Shown here: positions 32,815-41,551 of the stretch, piece after piece
How the letters are laid out: every line of letters starts with the position of its first letter
How positions within the stretch are numbered: position 1 is the first letter of the stretch
NCBI GenBank assembly: GCA_019022495.1
Contig: JAFEKR010000003.1
Span: forward strand, 310,001 to 374,000
Source: Epichloe hybrida
Lineage: Eukaryota; Ascomycota; Sordariomycetes; Hypocreales; Clavicipitaceae
Direction: 5' to 3'
Length of the DNA: 64,000 nt
Notes under the pieces: model-generated
The model's input: the letters and a program-made list of their open reading frames with translations, nothing else
Databases searched by the model: none
Told to the model about the DNA's origin: nothing
Translations under genes and position numbers: made by a program

Positions 32815-35322
32815 TCACACCCTCTTGTTCGTCTTCTTTCTCGACATCAACAATTCATACACGCCCATCTGCCTCATCACCTCCCTCTTCTCTTCGTCAT
32901 CCCCATCCGGCCAATACTTCTTCTGGATATACTCGTACAGCGCGTCCTGCCTCTTCTGGCCCTCCAACTTGTCCATGTCGCCGTCTGCCCACGCCAGCAG
33001 CTCCTGATCCAAGGCGCGCTTTGCCAAAATAAAGCGCCTTCTCTGGGGCGGACTATCCCATGATAGTTTTGTCGTTCCCAGGATAAGTTCCAGGACGAGG
33101 GTTTCCGGAGGCGAGAATCGAAAGACTTGTTTGAGCGTGGCGAGGGCGACGACAAAGCCGGCGTTGTCCTTCAGACGGCGAAAGGTGTGGAGCGTCTTGC
33201 GCGCAAGCTGTCCGTCGATGCCCTCTGGCTCAAACACGGACCTGTGCTTGACTGTTTCGGAGAAGAGCGTTCTTGTGGTGTCGATTTCGTCGGGGAGGCA
33301 CTCGGGAGACACGAGGTGCAGACGGTTGATGGCGAGCGTCTTCCAGAGAGCGCTGAAGGTGTATGGGTCGGGGGCTATGCCTCGATCTTCTGTCACGAGG
33401 GAGTGGTAGAGGCGAAGCGCTTCTTTGGGCTGACCAGCTTGGAGGTGTGATTCGAGGAGTTGATTCATCATGAAGGCATCGGGGCTGATTTCTGCATCGC
33501 GGAACGCGTCCCATAAGGCTGCCATGCGTGTATGGAGTTCCCGGAGCCGGTAGTTCTCTGCCAAGAGAGAGAATGTTTCCAGTGTTGCTCTCGGCCATGG
33601 TGGTGACGTAGAGTCTGCCTGGGCAGGGACAGGGACAGGGACAGCGCCTGGCGCAGACGCTCTCCATCTGACGAAGCGAATCCGAGATTCAATCATGTCC
33701 CAGCCTAGCTTGTCCGCGCATTCCAGGTTGCTGGCACCTCCCGACCTCTGCCACGCGCCAATGAGCCCATTTAGATGGATTGGGGACGCATCCACGCCTC
33801 TTTGCCGCATGAAGTTGACAACATTGAATGCGCCGTTCAAGTCACCTGCGCCGATGAGTCGCTTGAGCCACTTGCCCAGGAAAAACTTGTTGGCCACGAC
33901 CGACGGCATGTACTTTTGTTTCTTCAAGTCGATTTCTCCATCGCTCATCATATCGACGAATGCATAAAGCGCGTTTTCCGTTTGGTTTGTGGTCAAAAAG
34001 TACGAGACGACTTGGTCATAGTCTGCAAGCTTCATGTCCTTCCCGAGGAAGTCTCTCATCTTGCGATATGCGTCCCATGCACGTCCTTGACTTTCCGGTG
34101 TTGCTTGCTCGGAATATGTGCGGATAAGGGGCATCAAGATACGCGGATCGCCGTGCTTCTCAAAGAGCCGGTCCACCGCTCTCTCGGCTTGATCCATGTC
34201 GCCGATTCGGCAGAAAATCCGTACGCCGAGCTCCCAGTAACTCTGGAACGTCTCAGCCTTATCTCCCCCCAAGGTGCTAACGCATCGTTTCCAGTTTTCT
34301 ATGGCTTTGGACTCCCATCCATCCACGAAAACAGCCTCAATGGTGAGGAGCTGCTGGGAGGGGCTCAGTGTCACTCTGGCCTCGCTCATGTCTCTTGACA
34401 ACATGGCGACATGGGCTAAGCGATGGATGTTGATGGATTCTTCGGCAGAAAGCACTGTCCATAGGAAGTCCCACACATCGGTCGGAACGTTGCTCCAACT
34501 GCGGGCCAGAGTAATTCTGGCCGCATGGTAGGCTTTGTAGACGGCTGATACAGTACTCTTGGTCAAACCAGATTCGCGGCGGGACTCCTTGAAGGCTCTC
34601 GCCAGGATCATATTCAGTCTGCTGATTTTCTTTCGCTGGTTCGGCGTCCATGGTTTCTCGGAAACCTGTGGAACGGTGATTCGTGGTCTCGAGGTCTCGT
34701 CGAACAAGGGTAGATTGCGCAAGTCCCTTTGCAGCTCATCTAGCACATGCCGGGGCAAGTTTGAGCCGGCGCTCTCGATTTCGGCGTCTATCGATTTAGT
34801 ATAGGTCTCCATTCTTTCCATCATCTTCTCAAGGCCGGCTGCAGACCCGACATGGTTCATGTCACCACCACCCACTTCTCGCAAGACTGCTTGAAAAGCA
34901 TCTCGTTCTTCCTTGGAGCCCAAGCTCGATTGTATATCACGGAGGGCCTCCTTGAATTCAGATCCATCGAGCTTGCCCACAGAATCCCCAAAATCCTCGT
35001 CATTCGGCAGCTCGCTTCGCTTGTGTTCGTCTTGCTCAAAGAATCGTACTGAGAAGCCTTTTGTCCGATCCTCCAATTTCGACGCCTGCTGCAGCTCTTT
35101 TAGCCCCCGTAGGTATTTCTCCATTTCTGACTTGCTCGGCGGTCTTGATATGGAGGTATCGTCCCGGGTTCGCGCTTTTGTTCTTGCCCTCGACGACACG
35201 GCGTGCGAGCTGAACGCAGCTGTTCTTGGCTGCATCGTCTTCTGCCGAATGGCGAGCGCACATGACCGACAGATTGGGCCATTTCGGCTTCGCAAATCGA
35301 ACAGAGATGGCCGACAAGGCAT
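32815..35322 (-). CDS. PPR-like mitochondrial protein, 835 aa
   Basis: Single-exon gene for a helical-repeat protein. The N terminus (MPCRPSLFDLRSRNGPICRS, followed by more Arg, Ser and few acids) looks like a mitochondrial presequence. From about residue 270 onward there are tandem paired-helix segments of the pentatricopeptide type, for example YDQVVSYFLTTNQTENALYA, HLNGLIGAWQRSGGASNLEC, PDAFMMNQLLESHLQAGQPK with EALRLYHSLV after it, and PDPYTFSALWKTLAINRLH. Such proteins bind organellar transcripts and support their translation or processing; which transcript is unknown here. The C-terminal part has WADGDMDKLEGQKRQDALYE. A short out-of-frame upstream ATG (about 35438) could act as an overlapping uORF if the leader is that long. 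I cannot assign a named orthologue. Confidence 0.75.
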   Translation of the reverse strand: MPCRPSLFDLRSRNGPICRSCALAIRQKTMQPRTAAFSSHAVSSRARTKARTRDDTSISRPPSKSEMEKYLRGLKELQQASKLEDRTKGFSVRFFEQDEHKRSELPNDEDFGDSVGKLDGSEFKEALRDIQSSLGSKEERDAFQAVLREVGGGDMNHVGSAAGLEKMMERMETYTKSIDAEIESAGSNLPRHVLDELQRDLRNLPLFDETSRPRITVPQVSEKPWTPNQRKKISRLNMILARAFKESRRESGLTKSTVSAVYKAYHAARITLARSWSNVPTDVWDFLWTVLSAEESINIHRLAHVAMLSRDMSEARVTLSPSQQLLTIEAVFVDGWESKAIENWKRCVSTLGGDKAETFQSYWELGVRIFCRIGDMDQAERAVDRLFEKHGDPRILMPLIRTYSEQATPESQGRAWDAYRKMRDFLGKDMKLADYDQVVSYFLTTNQTENALYAFVDMMSDGEIDLKKQKYMPSVVANKFFLGKWLKRLIGAGDLNGAFNVVNFMRQRGVDASPIHLNGLIGAWQRSGGASNLECADKLGWDMIESRIRFVRWRASAPGAVPVPVPAQADSTSPPWPRATLETFSLLAENYRLRELHTRMAALWDAFRDAEISPDAFMMNQLLESHLQAGQPKEALRLYHSLVTEDRGIAPDPYTFSALWKTLAINRLHLVSPECLPDEIDTTRTLFSETVKHRSVFEPEGIDGQLARKTLHTFRRLKDNAGFVVALATLKQVFRFSPPETLVLELILGTTKLSWDSPPQRRRFILAKRALDQELLAWADGDMDKLEGQKRQDALYEYIQKKYWPDGDDEEKREVMRQMGVYELLMSRKKTNKRV

Positions 35323-35682
35323 GCTTCATTGGGCGCGCCTTGCCCGTTTCCCGTCGCTCGTTGCCTAGTGGTGAGATGAATGGTGGAAAACGTACCAAAG
35401 CGTCTGATGCTTTTTTCCTCCACGAAGCCCCCGAGCATTTGGTTGTGACGAACAGCACAAGCTCCCCTGCGTAAAGTTTCAGCGGTCCTTTATCGATAAG
35501 TACGGATTAACATGTTGCAACCTGCCGGACTCCGCCTTGGTTCACCGCCTGCCTTTCTCAGCGACCGAGACCCGCCGCTCACGGCAGAAATTATTTTTCT
35601 TGTCCTCCTTCATCGTGCGCCAACACTGGGGGGTGGATGGAGTTGCGGATACATCAACGACGGAACGACGGAAGGCGACGAC
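35323..35682. promoter_or_regulatory. divergent promoter PPR-like gene / RCL1
   Basis: 360 bases between divergent start codons. The plus-strand frame stays open upstream of the RCL1 ATG, but without resemblance to the family. No TATA box seen. Confidence 0.45.
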
Positions 35683-36897
35683 ATGTCCAATTCTCAAGAA
35701 TATCTAAGGTTCACGGGCCACCGCTCGTTTACCAGACGGCTCACAATCTCAACCCTCACCGGCCGACCCGTGCACATATCCAAGATTCGGAGCACATCAC
35801 CCACGAATCCAGGTCTGGCTCCCCATGAGATCTCGTTCCTCCGACTCCTCGAGGCCGTCACCAATGGCAGCTCGATGCAAATTTCATACACGGGCACCAC
35901 CATGACCTTTCACCCAGGCCTGATCACCGGCGCCATCGCCGGGCAGGGCGCAGTCGATGGAGATGTCATTCAGCACAGCATTCCCGACACTTGCACACGG
36001 GGCATCACGTATTTCCTCGTCCCCCTCTGTCTCCTGGCGCCCTTCTCGAAAGCGCACATGAATGTGCGCTTCTCTGGGTCCGGCGTCATTACGTCTGCCA
36101 CGGAAACCGGCGACGTGTCCGTCGATACTTTCCGAACCGCCATCCTCCCCATCTTTGCGCTCTTCGGCATCCCGCCAGTCAGAATCGAGCTGAGGGTGTT
36201 GCAAAGATCGTGCGCCGGCCCAGGAGGAAAAGGTGGTGGTGGGTGCGTCGAGCTCCGGTTCGCGAGCCAGGTTCGGCTGCCCAAGACGCTGCATCTGAAT
36301 CGCAGCTCGGGCAGAATAAGGAGAGTTCGAGGCGTCGCATACAGCACAGGTGTGTCGGCTTCTAATAACGGCCGCATGATCCATTCCGCGCGCGGAATCC
36401 TCAACCCGCTCGTTTCGGATATTCACATTGCTGCCCAGTATGATCAAGCGCCGTTGGTGCCGACCGGGGACAAGGCAGGAAGTAAACGGCGTCTCGGAAT
36501 CGGCTTTGGACTGAGTCTCGTCGCCGAATCTACTGCTGTTGGGGTCTTCTATTCCGCCGACGTGGTGGTCCCTGCGTCGGGAGGCATGGTTCCGGAGGAT
36601 ATCGGGACACGATGCGCGTACCAGTTGTTGGAGACAATCGCGAAAGGCGGGTGCGTCACTCAGGTCTCGGCGGGCGTGGTTCTCGTTCTCATGGCAATGG
36701 GCTCAGAGGATGTTGGTCGGTTACGGATAGGCAAGGACGTACTGGCAACAGAGGACATGGTTTCATTAGCAAGAGACTTGAAGACATTTGGCGCAAGTAG
36801 CTGGGGGTTGAGAGACGTTGGAGACGACGACACGGGTGATGTCATTATTTCGGTCAAGGGCACTGGCGTCGGCAACGTGGGAAGAAAGATGGCATAA
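35683..36897 (+). CDS. RCL1: RNA 3'-terminal phosphate cyclase-like protein Rcl1
   Basis: Nucleolar protein of the RNA cyclase fold needed for early cleavages of pre-rRNA in the small-subunit processome, working with the GTPase Bms1. Single exon, 404 residues from the ATG at 35683 (MSNSQEYLRFTGHRSFTRRL); yeast Rcl1 is slightly shorter. Motifs include LTISTLTGRPVHISKIR, then NPGLAPHEISFLRLLEAVTN, ITYFLVPLCLLAPFSK and RVRGVAYSTGVSASNNGRMI. The C-terminal ASGGMVPEDIGTRCAYQLLE segment is also typical. The catalytic histidine of true cyclases is not evident in the C-terminal region, consistent with Rcl1 rather than RtcA. The longer open frame from 35512 is not favoured because its extra 57 residues do not match the family. 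Confidence 0.93.
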   Translation: MSNSQEYLRFTGHRSFTRRLTISTLTGRPVHISKIRSTSPTNPGLAPHEISFLRLLEAVTNGSSMQISYTGTTMTFHPGLITGAIAGQGAVDGDVIQHSIPDTCTRGITYFLVPLCLLAPFSKAHMNVRFSGSGVITSATETGDVSVDTFRTAILPIFALFGIPPVRIELRVLQRSCAGPGGKGGGGCVELRFASQVRLPKTLHLNRSSGRIRRVRGVAYSTGVSASNNGRMIHSARGILNPLVSDIHIAAQYDQAPLVPTGDKAGSKRRLGIGFGLSLVAESTAVGVFYSADVVVPASGGMVPEDIGTRCAYQLLETIAKGGCVTQVSAGVVLVLMAMGSEDVGRLRIGKDVLATEDMVSLARDLKTFGASSWGLRDVGDDDTGDVIISVKGTGVGNVGRKMA

Positions 36898-37003
36898 AGG
36901 GTAAAAGGGGAATTGGCAGGCAATACATATTTGCACTTTGTACGGAACAATCATGTTAGAAAAGCGGATCAAAATCAAGTCGCTATCAGGCTCATGTCCA
37001 GAT

Positions 37004-38240
37004 CTATCTGTTGGGTCTCATCGTGGCAGATTGTGCGAGTGCCGCCCGCCTTCTAGCCTGCAAGGTCGCCAACGTCGCCCCGTAGCTTATTGTTCGTAAG
37101 GAATGGGCCGCCGTACGCTCAAGATCGCCAGCCGCTGACACGAGGGACTGAATGATGCAGTAGCTTCCCAGTACAGCATTGCCCGAATTCATGACATCCG
37201 ACAACTGGGCCCTCGGAGAATCTTCGCTCGCGGTCCGCTGCAGCAATGATGCTGCTTCGCCGTTCTGCTCGCTTCCTTCGGCCGTCTCAAGCGAACCGTT
37301 GGATAGGTCCCTCATCTCAATGCCACCACTTTCATCTACAGCGGCAGCGTTCGTGGCAGAAGCCGGGACATGTTGAGCATGCAGAGACACCCCTCTTTCT
37401 TCGGCATCCAAATCCTGCGCTGGGCGAACAGTGGCCTCCATCTCGTCCGACAGCTCGGGCAGCATCGGCCGGAACGTCTTCAACAGGACGCGAAGTTGCT
37501 CTCGCTGAGTATGTACCGAGAGCATCAGGCACTGGATGAGCAATATGACGAAGTCGGCTAGTAGGTAATACACTGGGTATGTTGCTGGGCGCTGCCCAAC
37601 AAAATCGATGATGAGCCCCCCGTGCTGGTAGCCGCGATGGTAGTCGGGTCCGCGCGGGATCGAGGTGGATAGATGGAGGAACATGCAGACGAGGTTCGGG
37701 ATGACGACGAGGAGGACGTGAACTCGGCCAGCGGGCATGAGGAAGGGAAAAGTTTCATCTTTCGGGGTGAGGTACATATATTGCCCGACAGCGCGGAGGA
37801 GGAACCGGAAGGTGGAACATCTACAAACGTCTGTCAGCTCGTGATTTGGAGGGGGGGTGGGGGATGGAGCGTCCAGGCGGATGTCAATGAAGAGAGAGAA
37901 CAAAGACATACTCCATATAATACAAGCCGCTCAGCTCGGCAAATACCAGCAAATCAAGGGTCTTGAGTAAGTGAGTGACAAAGGATAGCTTTTTGACGAG
38001 GCCGGGGTTGCGGTCCTTCTTGCTCTTCTTCTTGCGTCGTGGCCGCGACCGAGAGGGTGAGCGGGGTTGAAACTCTCCATTGTCGTCTGCATCTACACGC
38101 GCGATCGTGGGGTCGTTGGAAGTTTGTACCGGACTCGTATTCAGACTTGGACTCGGAGTCGTATCGTTGTCGTCTGCCTGTCGCGTAGATGAGCTGTCGC
38201 GGGCTAGGGCGGGCGACGTAGACGCACGATCATAGTTCAT
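37004..38240 (-). CDS. DUF1746 membrane protein, Dsc4-like
   Basis: Likely subunit of the Dsc E3 ubiquitin ligase of Golgi/endosome membranes, whose fission yeast Dsc4 carries the DUF1746 domain; in fungi the complex activates SREBP and degrades stray membrane proteins. Exons 38240-37912 and 37820-37004 give 381 residues. After a polar, Lys/Arg-rich N terminus (RPRRKKKSKKDRNP) come HLLKTLDLLVFAELSGLYYM, then CSTFRFLLRAVGQYMYLTP and two hydrophobic stretches, VHVLLVVIPNLVCMFLHL and VYYLLADFVILLIQCLMLS. The remaining half is soluble and acidic, ending in an Arg/Ala-rich helix. The first segment crosses the intron (donor GTATGT, acceptor TGTAG). Domain assignment is fairly secure; complex membership is inferred. 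Confidence 0.8.
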
Positions 38241-38689
38241 AGTCGTCTGTCGTACGTCATCTGCAACGGATGAGCAAGCCCTGCATTGAAGCAGCTCGAG
38301 CTCAAAATCTGCTAGTCATGAAGAGCAAGAGCGAGGGCAGGATGAATACGGTGGTGAGGGTGGGAGCTCGCGGCTAGTCGACATGTGAGGAGATGTGAGG
38401 TTGCCTTGCTGTTGATGTAGCCTCAGCTCTACATAAATGTTCTAGCTTGTTTTTTCGTTGACGCAGCATCTTGTTGGTGTCCCGCTCGGGGGCAGCCGCC
38501 TCGGGAACAACACTAAACCCGGCCGCCAAAAACTCCAAGAACCCATGAAATGGACCCTTCAGAACTTTCAGCCATCTCCCTTCATGGAAACACTCTCTCG
38601 AAATATGTGCGGACTCTACGGGACCATCATCCATTCATTCAGCTAGACGGACTACAGCACGGGGCCTCCCAACAGCCGTCCGGCACAAC
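38241..38689. other. interval between DSC4-like gene and cysteine-rich ORF
   Basis: Promoter side of the DSC4-like gene and 3' side of the cysteine-rich gene. No gene seen. Confidence 0.45.
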
Positions 38690-38940
38690 TTAGCAGTAAA
38701 AGCAGTTGTCGCACTGCTTGAACTTTTCACCAATATTCTGGCATTCTGTTACGAATCCTTCGACTTCACTCTCACCGAGACAGCATCCTCCAAAGCCACA
38801 TGAATTGGTGTATGCGTGACCGCCCCGAAAACATGCTTCCTGACTCTTGGCCTTTCCGCCGGTGCAAGCACACTTGGTGGCTTCAACGGTAACGAACAGC
38901 ATGACAGCTGCGGCAGTCAATCGAGCAACGGGAAACCATT
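38690..38940 (-). pseudogene. small cysteine-rich secreted-type protein with out-of-frame start
   Basis: The frame ending at 38690 encodes a hydrophobic stretch (ARLTAAAVMLFVTVEA) followed directly by a mature part of about 62 residues with ten cysteines, beginning TKCACTGG and ending QCDNCFYC. This is the layout of a fungal small secreted protein, possibly effector-like, but I recognise no family. The gene has a TATA box (39103-39110) and a probable leader intron (about 38942-39000, GTAAGC to ATCAG). The ATG just after that intron (context AAAATGG, near 38939) is one base out of frame with the cysteine-rich frame and runs into a stop after 18 codons. The only in-frame ATG (MLFVTVEA) would leave a truncated signal peptide. 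Either the gene is broken by a one-base shift or my model misses a splice. Confidence 0.55.
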
Positions 38941-39064
38941 TTCTGATCTTATCAGTCAAGTACAAACAGAGATGAGAAAGTGACGAGTAGAAGAGGCTTA
39001 CGAGATGTACGCAAGTGGAAAGTCTGTTCAAGTGAAAGAGAAGAATCAGGGAGGCTTGTGGCAC

Positions 39065-39706
39065 GAAAGACGATTCCTCTGTACAACCGGTGATGGCTCG
39101 CCTATTTATATTTTCCAGTTCTCAGCTCTTCTCCGCTCTTACGAGTAGTAGGCCTGCCAACCAGCATTGCACCCAGAAAGGCCTTTTTATCGAATGGAGA
39201 CAGGTCATTCCATGCAAGATGACTGAAATAGACGGCAAGTTGCGCGGGGTCGCTTGCATGGCCGGCGGGATTCATACGTGGTCCAGTTTGAAGAGAACAG
39301 GACGGACCAGGACCGGCGGCTGCCCTTTTCCCTGCCACTCGCAGTCATGTATGATTTACAACACTTGTGCGGACTGTAGATGATGGCAGTTCAAACAACA
39401 ACAAACCCTGTGCATCAAGGACGTGAACAAGTTCGTTGGTATACAAGACGCTACTCCGTACAAGACGCCCGATAGAAACCGTTCCCACACGCTCAAACAA
39501 CTTGATCAACTCATCATCCCAGCCTCGCAGCAGGTCCTTTGGTTCATTTCCTCAAACATGATGCGTCGTCGCCGAAAATAGTTGCCCTCCCACCAAAACA
39601 TTTCGTCTCCCACTCTCTCAGCCGCCCGCCCGCCCCCCTCTTGGTCGGCCGGCCATTTCACACCCTTTATACCAGGGGATGAAGAGCATTCTTAGATATG
39701 CTCGAC
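39065..39706. other. interval between two small secreted-type genes
   Basis: Contains the TATA box of the cysteine-rich gene at its left edge and TACTCCGTA at 39452-39460. No supported gene. Confidence 0.45.
39103..39110 (-). promoter_or_regulatory. TATA box of cysteine-rich gene
   Basis: TATAAATA on the minus strand, about 105 bases before the presumed leader intron donor. Strong TATA boxes are typical of regulated, secreted-protein genes in fungi. Confidence 0.55.
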
Positions 39707-39838
39707 TTATTCAGGTCTCGTGTCGGGATATTCAGCACGATTGTCCAGACGATGACCGTGGTCGAGCGGCGCGGGACCCCGAACGGCAACAGCCAGGCCG
39801 ATGAAGGAAAGGGCGGCAAAAACAGCGGCGAGTTGCAT
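39707..39838 (-). CDS. putative secreted peptide, 43 aa
   Basis: A short open frame, single exon, whose first 18 residues (MQLAAVFAALSFIGLAVA) make a textbook signal peptide ending in AVA. The remaining 25 residues begin VRGPAPLDHGHRL and end EYPDTRPE; they are charged, have no cysteine and match no pheromone or other family I know. A TATAAA box lies on the same strand at 40011-40016, leaving a leader of roughly 140-150 bases. The strong leader and promoter argue for a real gene. Its size makes chance possible. It lies between the cysteine-rich gene and a secreted FAD enzyme, so the context is secretory. Confidence 0.55.
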   Translation of the reverse strand: MQLAAVFAALSFIGLAVAVRGPAPLDHGHRLDNRAEYPDTRPE

Positions 39839-40010
39839 TGTGCTGGTTAACGACGGCGCGGAGATGTGATGGCTGCGATGGCTGCGATGGATTCGGAGGC
39901 GAAAACGTAGATGGACTGCTCAAGCAATTGTGAAGCACGGATTGGACAGAGGACGGAGGACGGAGGACGGAGGGAGCGATGGGAAAGGGAGACGCGACAC
40001 GGTCCGCCCC

Positions 40011-40016
40011 TTTATA
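40011..40016 (-). promoter_or_regulatory. TATA box of 43-aa peptide gene
   Basis: TATAAA on the minus strand about 175 bases upstream of the ATG at 39838. Confidence 0.45.
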
Positions 40017-40792
40017 GTATTTCCTTCGCATCTGCGGCCTCCCTTGCGTTGCGATGACGCCGCCGGTGAGACAATAAGTCGCCCCATTCCATGGCCTTCA
40101 GAATAGTTTCCGAGTAGCAGCTTGATTTTTTCTCATCCTCGAAGCAAGCTGACCCTACATACCTCCCAAGACCTGGATTACTAATACTAAGGATTCAGGG
40201 AGGGGCAAGATGGGGAAGCAGAGTGGGGATAGAATGTGATTGGCTATTCAAAAAACATAGTACTCTCCGCCATCTCATCATAGCGGACACGCAGACAGAG
40301 GCAACGGACACGGCGGCAAAGGAAAGGGGAATTCACGCCAATTTTATGCCGCGAGCAAAAAACTCGAAGCGGATAAGTATGACAGCGGGTCGCGAAACTA
40401 AACCGAACATCTTGCGCTAACGCAGCCGTCAAGTTCGTCAAGAGCTCATTCCAACATCAGGTTATTTCTATTACGGACTACTGCGGTCCCTGTTGTCCAT
40501 GTTAATCGTCACGCCGGCTGTTTCCTGACCATGGAACAAAGGCACAAGACCAAAGACCAGTCAGCTGCGCCTTTTTCCCCCAATGCAACACTTGCATCAA
40601 AGGGGGGGCCCGGCTCTTTCACAGGCTTTTCAACTCCGACCTGCATCAACAGGGGCTCTTTGACAGGCCTTTTTACTCCGTCCGGTGCCGGGTCATTCGG
40701 GCAACAAGCAAGACAAGTCATTAGGTGACTCGGTGATGTTCCCTGCACAGCCGGCGAGTCCCTGCCCGGCCAAAGCGAATGGCAACTTCGAA

Positions 40793-40810
40793 ATACGGAT
40801 TAATCCGTAT
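40793..40810. promoter_or_regulatory. 18-bp perfect palindrome with CGG-N6-CCG core
   Basis: ATACGGATTAATCCGTAT reads identically on both strands. Its CGG and CCG triplets are separated by six bases, the spacing bound by some Zn2Cys6 regulators (Ppr1- and UaY-type). It lies about 740 bases before the FAD oxidoreductase ATG. The sequence is certain; a binding function is inferred. Confidence 0.6.
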
Positions 40811-41551
40811 GTGCATATTATGCGCACTGTGCCACCAAGACATGGTGTACATTGCGCGGCCCGGCCTACATGTACGGACGTACCTTGGAGAGGTTCGGTA
40901 TCAATGATTTACATGTAGGCTGCTTACTCATGTTAGAATAACGACATGTCTATAAAGAACTATAGAGCTTCTAAGAGTAGATTGGATCCCTTTATCCCTA
41001 ACTGACCAACTTGCTTGATATTCTGACTGCCTGCCTGCCTGTCTGCCTGACTTGCGTGATATCCTGATTATCGAGGCAGCATTTTGCCAAGCCTCTCCAA
41101 GGCATGGACCATACCAGCCCCATGTTGCTTGCGAATTCATTCGATCCGGAAAAAGGGGTCGGCTCTCGCAGTCGCCCGGCTCCCCCGGGGATCCCACATG
41201 CATGCAGGGATTTGCGTACGGAGTTGGCAGATGCTCTCTCTCATGAAACCTGATGACCCAGCAAGTCGTAGTCCGTGCCGTGAATGTGATTGATTGCGAT
41301 GGACCCAAACTCGGCAGCGTCGGCACTTTTTCTTCGAAATGATAGTGCCGGCCGCTGTTGCTATACTGTGCTGCGCCTTATTATCTTGCTGGGAGTTGGC
41401 CGAGGACGGGGCGAGCCTCGCCATCACGGAGTATAATATGAAGAAGTCGACCGGCAACAAGCTGAACTCGGTAACTCGCAGCATTCGACCTTTTGAAATC
41501 CAGCTTTTTTTTTTTTGCAGCTTATAAGCCGGTGGGCCAGATTTTTCACCC

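Larger units (their letters stand above)
39839..41551. other. regulatory-looking interval upstream of two secreted-type genes
   Basis: Divergent upstream region of about 1.7 kb between the 43-residue peptide gene (minus) and the FAD oxidoreductase (plus). It contains GGACGGA repeats near 39950-39972, the TATA box at 40011-40016, an 18-base perfect palindrome at 40793-40810, an 11-base inverted repeat (40864-40874 / 40910-40920), CGGAGT motifs at 41217-41224 and 41426-41433, and TTATAA at 41522-41527. No protein gene is supported. Confidence 0.5.

Noticed and set aside
35365..35395. Possible 5' leader intron of the PPR-like gene (GTACGT to CTAG)
   Set aside because: Only 31 bases long, below a workable intron size in fungi.
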